From Acidobacteriota bacterium (GTDB lineage: Bacteria > Acidobacteriota > Thermoanaerobaculia > Multivoradales > J023), in NCBI GenBank assembly GCA_029263315.1, contig JAJCXR010000065.1, forward strand, positions 62,001-126,000: a stretch of 64,000 nucleotides of DNA, read 5' to 3'. Position numbers and translations under genes: made by a program. Of this stretch, positions 52,524 through 61,214 are shown piece by piece. The first letter of the stretch is position 1, and each line of letters opens with the position of its first letter. A model generated the notes under the pieces. The model was not told where the DNA came from, made no database searches, and saw nothing but the letters and a program-made list of their open reading frames with translations.

Positions 52524-55500
52524 CTACGGCTCGAGACGGCGCATCGCCAGTCGCTCCAGGTGCCCTAGACCCGCCTCCTTCGCGTGCCTCTGCACCCCAT
52601 GGAGGGTGTTGGCCGAGGTCTCCAACTCGCCGCGTGCCCCCTGAAGATCACTGAGCAGTAAACGCGTTTCGAGGCTCCAAGCCAGGTGCCCGGTCTGCTC
52701 GAGTTGCTGCAATGTGGCGTTCAGCATGCGCTCGGCATCGTTCCAGCGTCCTTGGCGCAGTGCCAGCTCCGCCACAGCCAGGTCATAGCTCGTATTGCTC
52801 TCGAAGACCTGGTTCTTGTCACGGTAGAGACGCTCGGCGGCGAGCGTCTGTTGCGCAGCATCCAGTCGTTCGTCGCTCAGCTGACAGCGGGCCAACAGGA
52901 TATGGGCCTGGAACAGACCGCTGGGTGTCTCGAGGCTCTCGAGGACGCTAGCCAAAAGATCTTCAGCCTGGGCTACATCGCCGGCCGCGAGCTCGATACG
53001 AGCCAGATCGAGTTGCAAATGGTTCGCCTCCAGCTCCTTGCCTTGCAGACGCCGGACGCCGAGCGCCTGTTGCAGCTGTTGCCGGGCCATGGCGTAGTCC
53101 CCTGCGCTGAGGTGGATCTCGGCGCGGCTGGTCGCCAGGGCGATATCGGTCTCGGGGTCGTCGATCGCCTGGTAGATCGCCGCGGCTTGCCGGAGGTGTG
53201 TCCTGGCCTCATCGAGCTTGCCCCAGCGCCGATAGACGTTGGCCAAGTTGAGCAGTCGCCGGCCGAGATTGCGTTGGTCTCCCAGTTGGAGACAGAGCTG
53301 ACGGGACTCTTCGAACAGGACGCGGGCTTGCTCCAGCTCACCGAGCTGACGTTGGACGATGGCCAGGTTGTTGAGGCCGCTGGCCAAACCCCTTGGGTCG
53401 CCGATGCCCCGCGCAAGCTCGAGTGAGTGTCGGAAGTAGGGCAGGGCACCGGTCAGGTCGCCACGCTGTCGACGCAGCACGCCGAGGACGTTGAGGGACG
53501 TGGACTGAATGCCGCGGTCGCCGATTTCACGGGCTAGGATCAGCGTTTGCTCGAAGAGCTCTTCGGCTTCGGAGGCCCGCCCCTGGTGACGTCGCAGAAT
53601 GGCCAAGTTGTGCAGGGTGCGTGCGATGGCGCCCTTGCGATCGATCGAGCGCGCCACCTCCAAGGCCTCGTTGTAGAGGGCCTCGGCGGCGTTTTCGTCC
53701 TGGCGCCGGAACATCAAGTACGCCAGGTTGTTGAGGACCTTGCTTTCACCGGCCCGATTGCCGAGCTGCCGATGGTTGGCCAAAGCGGTTTGGTAAAAAC
53801 CCTTCGAGGTTTCTAGATCGCCTCGATTCTCATAGATGTTGGCCAGCAGGTTGAGAGCATCCGCCTGGCCGGAGAGATCCCCCAGGTCGCCGAGGGTGCT
53901 GGCCGCCCCCCGGGCCGCTGCTTCGGCTTCGTCGAGCTGCCCCAGACGCCACAGGCTGATGGCCGTGTGGTAGCCGGCCCTGGCCACCAGCCAACGGGCG
54001 CCTTGGGCTTCGGCCAGCCCAGCAGCCCGGCGGGCTGCGATGTGGCTATGCCGATAGTCGGCCAGGGAATCGGCGGCGATGGCCTCTTCGAGCGCGATAC
54101 GACCGTCCAAGCCCATCGGTGCGGGTAGGCTACGCAGACTTTCGAGGATGACCAACGCCTCCTGGCCATGGCCCGAGATCGTCTGGATGCGAGCCAGTTG
54201 TAAACCCGCTTCGACATCGTCGGGATGAGTCTGCCGGAGCGTCCGATAGAGATCCGCCGCGGCCTTCCACTCGCCGGTGGCTTGCCGCAACTGAGCCTCG
54301 ATCCACAGCCGCTCGTGAGGCGGAAGTTGGTCGGCCAGCTCGAAGGCGCGCCGCGCCGCTAGGGCGGCCTCACTGTCCCGTCCAAGGGTGGACAGGGCTC
54401 TGGCCAAAGCGGTGTAGAGACGTGCCGAATCGGGCGCCAGGAGGATCGCTTCCTGGAAGTCCCGGCGGGCACCAAGGCCGTCGAAGAGGCGCAGCTTTGC
54501 CAGCCCTTCGGTGTAGAGCCGCGCCGCTTCGGGATGGCGGGGCAAGGCGTTGTGGAGGGCATCGTAGGGCACCGACGACAAGGCTCCGAGACGGTTGCGC
54601 AATCGCTGCCCGGCGCTCGCTACCAAAGCGGGAAGCTCAGCCTCCTGGCCATTCTCGGTGATCAGCAGCAGGTTTTCGCCACTGGTCGCGTCTTCTAAGC
54701 GCAGGTCCAAGCGGAGGGCGCCGGAGCTGGCGAAATAAGAGCCCAAGACGATGCGGTCGGCGCCGGAATAGCGATGGATGCGACGCAGTGTGTCTTCGGC
54801 GAAAGATGCCGTTTCCGGGAGCTCCAATTCCAGCTTCATGCGCGCTACATGCTCCCCTGGCAGGGCCCGCAAGGTGGGACTGGCCGCCAGCTCCATGGTC
54901 AGCATTTCGGCCAGGGCGGTGGACAACCAAGCGGACTCTTGCCGTCCGGTGAGATTCTGAAATCCGAGCACCGCCACCACCGGCCGTACCGGAACGGCTA
55001 CTTCAACCGATGGGGCGCTCCCGGAGGGCGACAGCGACTTGTCTTGCCACCGCCAGAGCAAAGTCAAGGCGAGGAGCAGAACCAGGCCGCCGCCGGCCAC
55101 CGCCGGCCAAGGCCAGCGACGTTTGTGCTGATTCCACACCGGTAGCTGAATCGTAGTATCCCCGGCCAGGAACTGGGCCAGCTCGGTGGTGCTCTGGAAG
55201 CGTTTCGGGGGTTCCAACTGCAGGCAGCGCAGGATGGCCTCTTGCCAGTGCTTGGGTAGGTCTTCGACGTATTTGTCGGGTGGCGTCGGCTCCTCGTGCA
55301 AACGTCGGATGGCGGTGGCCAGGGAGTCGTCGCCTTCGAAAGGAAAGCGACCGGTGACCATCTCGAAGATCAAGACACCGAGGGCGTAGATGTCGGTGGC
55401 GGGGGAGATCTTTTCTCCCTTGATTTGCTCCGGGGACATGTAGGCGGGCGTCCCCAGGGTGACTCCGCTGCGGGTGACGGATTGTCGGCGGTTGGCCTCG

Positions 55501-56357
55501 TTGTAGCTACCCAGGCGGGCCAGGCCAAAATCTGTGATGACGGCCCGGCGGCGGCCTCTGGTACCGGGAACGAGGAAGATATTCGAGCTCTTGAGATCCC
55601 GGTGCACGATGCCTTCACGATGCGCTGCGCTCAGCCCTGCGGCTATTTGCCGAATGATGGGAAAGGCTTCCGCCGGCTTCATGGGGCCGCCGCGCATCAA
55701 GCGTTGGCTCAAGGTTTCCCCTTGCAAGAGCTCCATGGAGAGGAACGTCAGGCTGTGGGGAGATAGCGGGTTCTCTTCGAGCTCAGCGTCGGTGAAGTAG
55801 TGGCGAAAGATGTCGAAGCTGCGGCAAACCGACGCATGGGTGACGCGACGGGCCAGCAGCACCTCTCGACGAAAGCGCTCCATCGATGCCTCGTCCTCGA
55901 TCAGGTCAGGGCGCAGGATCTTGACCGCAACACAGCCCCCGAGCTCGAGATCTTCCACCCTGTAGACTTCTCCCATGCCTCCGGCGGCGAGGAACTCGAT
56001 GACCCGAAAGCGATCGCACAGCAGATTACCGGCCACCAGCATGGGGTCATTGTGCGGTGGCACCGGAGGCGTCATGATGTCCTCCAAGGGCAGGGTCTTG
56101 GCGACCGGCGTCGGGATGATCAGATCCTCGACGCTGTCGAGGGGAGACAAGGCGTCTTCCAGGGAGGCGACGGGGTGGTCCAGGAAGACGTCCTCTCGAC
56201 CATCGGCGCGCAGCATGCGTTCCACCTCTTGCCGCATCGCTGCGTCGTCGCAGGCTTCGGCCAAGTAGGTGAAATGCTCTGCCGCCGGAAGATCGAGGGC
56301 ATCGAGGAAGATTTCTTCGATACGTTGCCAGCGATCCGCTTCACTGGAGGGTTCCAT
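52524..56357 (-). CDS. Large Ser/Thr protein kinase with TolB-like domain and TPR array
   Basis: A multi-domain protein of 1277 aa. A linker of about 110 residues precedes a Hanks-type kinase: G-loop LAAGGMGEVYRVED, VAVKILRP lysine, catalytic HRDLKSSN, DFGLARLG, then GTPAYMSPEQIKG. A hydrophobic anchor follows at about WPWPAVAGGGLVLLLALTLLW. The external half starts with a TolB/FlgO-like segment (VVAVLGFQNLTGRQESAWLSTALAEML), then about 15 TPR units. The kinase keeps its key residues and is probably active. Such proteins sense envelope signals and phosphorylate partners. The ATG at 56357 starts with MEPSSEADRWQRIEEIF. Confidence 0.92.
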   Translation of the reverse strand: MEPSSEADRWQRIEEIFLDALDLPAAEHFTYLAEACDDAAMRQEVERMLRADGREDVFLDHPVASLEDALSPLDSVEDLIIPTPVAKTLPLEDIMTPPVPPHNDPMLVAGNLLCDRFRVIEFLAAGGMGEVYRVEDLELGGCVAVKILRPDLIEDEASMERFRREVLLARRVTHASVCRSFDIFRHYFTDAELEENPLSPHSLTFLSMELLQGETLSQRLMRGGPMKPAEAFPIIRQIAAGLSAAHREGIVHRDLKSSNIFLVPGTRGRRRAVITDFGLARLGSYNEANRRQSVTRSGVTLGTPAYMSPEQIKGEKISPATDIYALGVLIFEMVTGRFPFEGDDSLATAIRRLHEEPTPPDKYVEDLPKHWQEAILRCLQLEPPKRFQSTTELAQFLAGDTTIQLPVWNQHKRRWPWPAVAGGGLVLLLALTLLWRWQDKSLSPSGSAPSVEVAVPVRPVVAVLGFQNLTGRQESAWLSTALAEMLTMELAASPTLRALPGEHVARMKLELELPETASFAEDTLRRIHRYSGADRIVLGSYFASSGALRLDLRLEDATSGENLLLITENGQEAELPALVASAGQRLRNRLGALSSVPYDALHNALPRHPEAARLYTEGLAKLRLFDGLGARRDFQEAILLAPDSARLYTALARALSTLGRDSEAALAARRAFELADQLPPHERLWIEAQLRQATGEWKAAADLYRTLRQTHPDDVEAGLQLARIQTISGHGQEALVILESLRSLPAPMGLDGRIALEEAIAADSLADYRHSHIAARRAAGLAEAQGARWLVARAGYHTAISLWRLGQLDEAEAAARGAASTLGDLGDLSGQADALNLLANIYENRGDLETSKGFYQTALANHRQLGNRAGESKVLNNLAYLMFRRQDENAAEALYNEALEVARSIDRKGAIARTLHNLAILRRHQGRASEAEELFEQTLILAREIGDRGIQSTSLNVLGVLRRQRGDLTGALPYFRHSLELARGIGDPRGLASGLNNLAIVQRQLGELEQARVLFEESRQLCLQLGDQRNLGRRLLNLANVYRRWGKLDEARTHLRQAAAIYQAIDDPETDIALATSRAEIHLSAGDYAMARQQLQQALGVRRLQGKELEANHLQLDLARIELAAGDVAQAEDLLASVLESLETPSGLFQAHILLARCQLSDERLDAAQQTLAAERLYRDKNQVFESNTSYDLAVAELALRQGRWNDAERMLNATLQQLEQTGHLAWSLETRLLLSDLQGARGELETSANTLHGVQRHAKEAGLGHLERLAMRRLEP

Positions 56358-56490
56358 AAGTGGTCACAATCCTAACATTTCGCCGTCGCTGAAGGGATGA
56401 CTCCCTCTCTACCGCGTAGGGAGGTGAAGGTCGCAACTAGACACCACGGATACGGTCTCTCGGGCTGAGCTCTGGAGACGTTCTGAAGCA

Positions 56491-56499
56491 AAGGGAGAG
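56491..56499 (+). promoter_or_regulatory. Ribosome binding site of the 50-aa ORF
   Basis: AAGGGAGAG lies directly before the two adjacent ATGs at 56501 and 56504. The second gives the better spacing. Confidence 0.5.
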
Positions 56500-56500
56500 C

Positions 56501-56653
56501 ATGATGCACCAGCAGACTTGGAGTCCTACCGACGAAGATCTCGAGATGGAAGATACCCACCGCTACTCAGCCGCCGATCTCCAAAGTGGCGCCGGCGGCA
56601 ATTCCAACCTCGACGAAGACGAGGATGACATTCCTCCTTCCCAGGGCGGCTGA
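56501..56653 (+). CDS. Small acidic protein (50 aa), function unknown
   Basis: An ORF too short for the track, read directly: MMHQQTWSPTDEDLEMED and onward, ending DIPPSQGG then TGA. It has no Cys, is strongly acidic (runs such as LDEDEDD) and has a Gly-rich middle (SGAGGNSN). A purine-rich Shine-Dalgarno precedes it. It is divergent from the kinase gene (143 bp apart) and is followed 45 bp later by the second copy of the 80-bp repeat. It could be a kinase-associated regulator, a peptide precursor, or a chance ORF. It lacks a signal peptide. Confidence 0.45.
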   Translation: MMHQQTWSPTDEDLEMEDTHRYSAADLQSGAGGNSNLDEDEDDIPPSQGG

Positions 56654-56698
56654 CGCCGAGGCTCCAGGGGGTGACGGGCACTAAGGCGCGCGGAAGGC

Positions 56699-56778
56699 AC
56701 GCTATGCGCGCCTCTCCGCGCCTTGCTGGCGAGTCGAGATGCGGCGCGATCTTGGGCGATTATTAGCTACCGCGACCC
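56699..56778. repeat. 80-bp intergenic repeat, copy B
   Basis: This copy (ACGCTATGCGCGCC to CCGCGACCC) matches 45957-46036 without gaps, about 84% identical. It lies between the small acidic ORF and the stop of the sulfotransferase gene. Confidence 0.8.
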
Positions 56779-56835
56779 TGAGGGCGGCAAGCTATCCACC
56801 GGGCGGTGTCCTTCAGGACGCCCCCCTTAGGCAGG

Positions 56836-57711
56836 TTATTCCACCATGTAGCCCAAGGCGGCAAGCCCTGGAGCGATGATCTCCAGGCAAGCGTGCCGCA
56901 GCTCGCCGGGCCAGCTTCGGTAGTGACCGGCGCTGAGCTCGAAACCCCGGGTAGCCATCACGCGCCCATGCTCATGGCCCTTGTCGTGTGTGTGCTCATA
57001 AAAGCGCAGCACGTCGGGCTCCCATGTTTCGTCGAGAAACTCGAAGAGAGGCCGCAGGGTAGCTTCCGGCTGTCGGCACAGATCTTCGTAGCGCAAGCGG
57101 AAGCTTCGCTCGCCGTGACGGGTTTCGAAGTCGAGCAGGCGTTGGGTCTTGTCCAACCAATACCGGCAGCAGGAAAGGCGCGGGTCTTCTCCGGGACGGC
57201 AAAACGGCTCCAGGGTTGAGCGTTCGAAGGTGCCGCCGCGGGTGAAGGAATGGACCTGATCGAGACCATGTCGGTGGATGAGCACAAAATAGGCCTCGGG
57301 AAACAGCCGCAGCAAGGTATCGGCGATGTCGATGTAAGCGGGGGTTTTGTCGGCCCACCGGGCTTTGCCCCAGGAGCGGGCATAGTTGCCGAAGAGGTGG
57401 GCGCAAAGCTGTCGCAGTTGCTGCACGACGTGCTCATCGTCGAAGCCCAAGCCTTCGAGACCTTGGCGATAACGCGGCTCGTCGAGCAGCGGCGCCAGGG
57501 CTTCAATGAAGTCACTTTCCGGCGGACAACACAGACGACTGTGGCTGTCGATGACATAACGCACCAGGGTGGTGCCGGAGCCGTAAGGGCCGAGCAAGAA
57601 GATCGGCGGCTCAGCGAGCTGCACCCTTGTTGCGCCGGTGACACGAACCCGGGAACGGCCGACGACCATCTCGTGGTAGATACGGCGTAGGGCTTCTTTC
57701 ACACTTGCCAT
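56836..57711 (-). CDS. Sulfotransferase family protein (first copy)
   Basis: A PAPS-dependent sulfotransferase-like protein (291 aa). The 5'-phosphosulfate loop is IFLLGPYGSGTTLVRYVIDSHS near residue 32, and the 3'-phosphate region is around AYFVLIHRHGLDQVHSFTRG. It would transfer sulfate from PAPS to a sugar or lipid hydroxyl. It is the last gene of the minus-strand glycan operon, 67 bp after the first GT4 stop. The N terminus (MASVKEALRRIYHEMVVGRSRVRVTGATRVQ) is basic, consistent with membrane association. The acceptor is unknown. Confidence 0.82.
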   Translation of the reverse strand: MASVKEALRRIYHEMVVGRSRVRVTGATRVQLAEPPIFLLGPYGSGTTLVRYVIDSHSRLCCPPESDFIEALAPLLDEPRYRQGLEGLGFDDEHVVQQLRQLCAHLFGNYARSWGKARWADKTPAYIDIADTLLRLFPEAYFVLIHRHGLDQVHSFTRGGTFERSTLEPFCRPGEDPRLSCCRYWLDKTQRLLDFETRHGERSFRLRYEDLCRQPEATLRPLFEFLDETWEPDVLRFYEHTHDKGHEHGRVMATRGFELSAGHYRSWPGELRHACLEIIAPGLAALGYMVE

Positions 57712-57778
57712 GGCATGTTGGGTCCTCGGGACATGGTTGCTCCGTCGTGGCGGCTCGGATTGGGCTTGCTGGAAGCGA

Positions 57779-59107
57779 TCAGACCTGAGGTCGACGATCC
57801 CCGAGGCAGCGCCGCCAGAAAGCCACCGTCTGTTGGGTCATGGCCTCGATACTGAAGCGTTCGACCCGTTGTTGTCCAGCCGCCACCAAGGCGTGACGAC
57901 GGGGGGCGTCCCGCCCTAGGGCGACGATGGCCTCGGCCAGGGCCTCGGCATCCCCCGGGGGCAGCACCAGACCGCTCTCGCCGTCGACGATTTGCTCACC
58001 GACCGCCGCCACATCGGAGGCGATGACGGCGGTACCCACCGCCATGGCCTCCAGCACGGTGCGGGGAAACCCTTCGCTGCACACTAGCCGCCGAGGGCGG
58101 CCATCGGCATCGACCCATCGTTCGTCGGCGACGGTGGGCAGCAGGCACAGGTCGGCGGCGGCCAACCAGTTGCTGGGCTCCTGCTGCCAGCCGGCCCAGT
58201 AGACATGGCGGGTTAGGTTCTTGACCTCGAGGGTCGACCGAAGCCCTTGCCGGTAGGCTTTCTTGCCCATCTGGCCGTCGTCGTCGCCGAGCACGATCCA
58301 CAGCAGGCTGGACAGCATCTCCGGAGCCCGTGAGGCGATGCGGGCTAGGGCCTCGACGACATGGTGAAGACCCTTGTAAGGAAGAAACGACGAAGCGGTG
58401 ACCAGCACCAGGGAGCCCGGTTCCAAGTGTCTCGCCGCCAACTCGGCGTCGATGCCCAGGCGCCGCCGCAAGGGCGATTTTTCCGGCGCCGCGGCGGGAC
58501 GATCGATACCATTGTGGATCACCGAGGCACGCCTGGCGAGGGGTTCGGGCAAGCTGCGCCGCACCGCCTCGGAGACACAGAGCAGGTGACGGCTCGCCAG
58601 CCCGGCGAGCCGGGTGGCGATGGGCGGCAAGTCGAGCATGCCCCGTTGATGCCAGACCACGGGCAGGCCCAACGTTCGGGCCGCCATGGCCACCAACAAG
58701 ACGCCACGGGCCTGATTGCAATGCACGATGTCCGGCTGGCGCTGCCGCAGGAACCGGCGCAACGTCCAGGTGTAGGGAACGAGGCACGCCGTCGCCACCC
58801 ATCGTCGCCAAGGTGGGCCGGACGCCAGGGCACCGCCAAATTGTCCTAGGGGGGCTGGGGGAGCTAGCAGGTGAACGGAGATTCCTCCGTGGCTGGCTCG
58901 TTCCTGGCTGAACGCAGCGTGGGCTCGGCCGGGTGCCAGGCACAGGATGTCCACCTCGACTCGCTCCGCCGAGGCCGGGGAGTTTGCGTGCACCCTGTCC
59001 TCGGCATCATCGACGGCAGCGCTCCGTCGCAGGCCCTCCAGCAGAGCCGCCAAGCTTCGCTGGGCACCGCGGAAGCCGGGATAGGCCTCCACCAGGAGCA
59101 CTTTCAT
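57779..59107 (-). CDS. Glycosyltransferase, GT4 family (second in operon order)
   Basis: A 442-aa retaining glycosyltransferase with GT-B fold. It starts MKVLLVEAYPGFRGAQRSLAALLEGL. The C-terminal nucleotide-sugar site has EGFPRTVLEAMAVGTAVIASD (E-x7-E motif), and the mid region SSFLPYKGLHHVVEAL is typical. It adds a sugar in a surface glycan. Its ATG overlaps the stop of the upstream GT4 by 4 bp (ATGA), so translation is coupled. Confidence 0.9.
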   Translation of the reverse strand: MKVLLVEAYPGFRGAQRSLAALLEGLRRSAAVDDAEDRVHANSPASAERVEVDILCLAPGRAHAAFSQERASHGGISVHLLAPPAPLGQFGGALASGPPWRRWVATACLVPYTWTLRRFLRQRQPDIVHCNQARGVLLVAMAARTLGLPVVWHQRGMLDLPPIATRLAGLASRHLLCVSEAVRRSLPEPLARRASVIHNGIDRPAAAPEKSPLRRRLGIDAELAARHLEPGSLVLVTASSFLPYKGLHHVVEALARIASRAPEMLSSLLWIVLGDDDGQMGKKAYRQGLRSTLEVKNLTRHVYWAGWQQEPSNWLAAADLCLLPTVADERWVDADGRPRRLVCSEGFPRTVLEAMAVGTAVIASDVAAVGEQIVDGESGLVLPPGDAEALAEAIVALGRDAPRRHALVAAGQQRVERFSIEAMTQQTVAFWRRCLGDRRPQV

Positions 59108-60270
59108 CGGCGACTCTCCGCCAGCCGTTGCAGTAGGGAAGCATAGGCTTCGACCGCCCGCCGAGTGCTGAAGGCATGGGCACGCTGCTGGCCCCGTCTG
59201 GCTAGCTCGGTCCTGGAAGTTGGCGAACGCAGGAGTTGCTCGATGCCTTGAGCCAAGGCAGCCACATCACCCGGTGGCACCAAGCGGCCCGCCGCTCCGC
59301 TCTCGAGGATCTCGCGGGGGCCATACCGGCAGTCGGCGGCCAGCACGGCGGTGCCGCAGGCCATGGCCTCCACCAGGACATTGCCGAAGCCCTCCCAGCG
59401 AGAAGGCATGACAAACACGTCCGCCATCGCCATGTGGGGCCGCGGGTCGGTCTGCCAGCCCGGCATCCACAGGCGCGGGGCCAGTCCCAGTTGCCGTGCC
59501 TGCTGCTCCAGCTGGGACCGGCAAGGGCCTTCACCGAGAATCCACAGGTGGGGCTTCAAGTCGGCGGGGAGAAGGGCCACCGCAGCGAGGAGGAGGTCGA
59601 AGCCTTTCTGCTCGATCAGGCGACCGCAAGCCACCAGCAAGGGCGCCGATGGCCGGGAGCGCTCCGCGGCGCTCGGCGTAGCGGGGCCGGGGGGCGGGTC
59701 GTCGAAGCCGGCGTTGTAGATCACCCGAAGCCGCGGGTCGCAGCCCGGGAAACGCCGCCTCAGATCCTCCGCCACCCCCTGCGACGATGCCACCAGGCAG
59801 TCGGCACGGGGATAGAAGCGTCCCATCAAGGCGGCCAGCAACCGTGAGCTGGGCCGCCAGCCCCGCTGGGCGAACTTTTGCGACAGGTTGTTTTGCACCA
59901 CCACCGCAATGGCCGGTTCTTGGGCTTGCCCCGACCGTTGGCGACAGGCCATCAACGTCGCCACGCCGGCATGGTTTTGCAGGGCGCATACCACCTGCGG
60001 ACGCTGATCTACGATCCATCGGCGCAAGGGCGGTACCGCTTGCAGCATGCGCTGGAAGCTGGGTTTGGGGCGCTTCGGTTGCAGGACGATCTTGGCGATG
60101 TCGTCGGCCAGTTGATCCTCGAAAGCCCCTCCCGCCCTGTGCAGCGCCAGGCTGATGTCGAAGCTTCGGCGGTCGAAGTGATTCAACAAGCGCAGCAGGT
60201 GGCGCTCGGCGCCGCCGGCTTGCAGCGACGGGCTGACGAAGAGCACCTTGATACGTCGCGAGGTTCTCAC
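59104..60270 (-). CDS. Glycosyltransferase, GT4 family (first in operon order)
   Basis: A retaining GT-B glycosyltransferase of about 388 aa from GTG 60270. It starts with RRIKVLFVSPSLQAGGAERHLLRLLNHF (the GGAER pattern of GT4 enzymes), and the C-terminal motif is WEGFGNVLVEAMACGTAVLAAD. The GTG at 60270 overlaps the upstream stop as GTGA and has GAGGGGGAG 7 nt before it, which is better than the ORF-track ATG at 60300. The donor and acceptor sugars are unknown. Confidence 0.88.
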   Translation of the reverse strand: MRTSRRIKVLFVSPSLQAGGAERHLLRLLNHFDRRSFDISLALHRAGGAFEDQLADDIAKIVLQPKRPKPSFQRMLQAVPPLRRWIVDQRPQVVCALQNHAGVATLMACRQRSGQAQEPAIAVVVQNNLSQKFAQRGWRPSSRLLAALMGRFYPRADCLVASSQGVAEDLRRRFPGCDPRLRVIYNAGFDDPPPGPATPSAAERSRPSAPLLVACGRLIEQKGFDLLLAAVALLPADLKPHLWILGEGPCRSQLEQQARQLGLAPRLWMPGWQTDPRPHMAMADVFVMPSRWEGFGNVLVEAMACGTAVLAADCRYGPREILESGAAGRLVPPGDVAALAQGIEQLLRSPTSRTELARRGQQRAHAFSTRRAVEAYASLLQRLAESRR

Positions 60271-61214
60271 CTCGGTGCTCCCCCTCGCCGCCGCCGCCAC
60301 CTCGAAAGATCGAGGTCAAAGGCCTCCGCAAGGCGCTGATCGTAGGACGCGAAGTGCCGGTCCAAGGTCTCCAGGGCGTCCAGGTCCTGGGCCGTCGGCG
60401 CCGCTAAGGGCTCGCTGTTGCGGCGCAAGTAGTGCCCGTAGAGGGCCAAGCTGAGGCGCCCTTTGGGGATCCAAGGGCGGAGTCGACGCAGCAGCCGGTG
60501 CAAGGCCGGGTGGCGAGGTCGTAGGGTTCTGTTGCTCAGCGGAAAGTCATAGCCGTCGTAGAAGGAAGGGGCGAGCTCCAGGGTCGCCGCCAAGGGGCGC
60601 ACCGTCTCTGCCGGTGAGGCCTTGAGGTTTTCCAGCAATACGATGTGCAGGTGCTCACCCAGAGCATGACGCCAAGGCAGCAACCAGTCGATGTACTGGC
60701 TGTAGGCCACATCCCGTTGCAACACGTAGCGGCTGCGGGCGAAGGGCACCAGCCGCCGAAGGGCCGCCTCGTCTCGCTGCTCCAGGAGGTGGCGGAAATC
60801 ACTGAAGGAGATGGGACGGCTGAAGCGGGCCAAGGTGTGCTGGGAGAACCGGAAAGAGGAGAAGACACGGTCCGCCGGTCGTCGCAGCACCACGATCACC
60901 TGCGGTATCTCCGGCAAATGACGCAGCACCTCGATGGCCGACCGTTGGTAGAGGGTGTGGGTGGTGCCGTCGAGGCGCCAACGGCAGGCGGTATCGGCAT
61001 TCTGAAAGAGCCGCCCGTAACCTTCCAGACCATGGTCGTGGATGTTGGCCTCGGAGTTGCGGAAGGGGCTGTCGCGGTCCACCAGGTAGAATAGCTCCTT
61101 GTCGTGACCGGCGGCGACATCCGGGTGATCCACCAACCATCGATAGAGGGAGGAGGTGCCGCATTTCGGCGCCCCCGCCAGGATCAGATTGGGTAGGAGA
61201 CGGTTCGCCGTCAT
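60267..61214 (-). CDS. Sulfotransferase family protein (second copy)
   Basis: A PAPS-dependent sulfotransferase-like protein of 315 aa. The start at ATG 61214 (MTANRLLPNLILAGAPKCGTSSLYRWLVDHP) puts the 5'-PSB loop at residues about 13-23. 3'-phosphate binding is at VIVVLRRPADRVFSSFRFS. It overlaps the stop of the polymerase-like gene by one base and is followed by a GTGA-coupled GT4 gene. The ORF-track start at 61562 overlaps the polymerase gene and is rejected. It probably sulfates the glycan built by this operon. Confidence 0.85.
   Translation of the reverse strand: MTANRLLPNLILAGAPKCGTSSLYRWLVDHPDVAAGHDKELFYLVDRDSPFRNSEANIHDHGLEGYGRLFQNADTACRWRLDGTTHTLYQRSAIEVLRHLPEIPQVIVVLRRPADRVFSSFRFSQHTLARFSRPISFSDFRHLLEQRDEAALRRLVPFARSRYVLQRDVAYSQYIDWLLPWRHALGEHLHIVLLENLKASPAETVRPLAATLELAPSFYDGYDFPLSNRTLRPRHPALHRLLRRLRPWIPKGRLSLALYGHYLRRNSEPLAAPTAQDLDALETLDRHFASYDQRLAEAFDLDLSRWRRRRGGAPR
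60278..60286 (-). promoter_or_regulatory. Ribosome binding site for the GT4 gene at 60270
   Basis: GAGGGGGAG on the minus strand precedes GTG 60270 by 7 nt. It supports the coupled GTG start over ATG 60300. Confidence 0.55.

Noticed and set aside
58933-58943. GTGCCAGGCAC inside a GT4 gene
   Set aside because: Same core as the intergenic palindromes but it encodes conserved-looking residues; likely coincidental.
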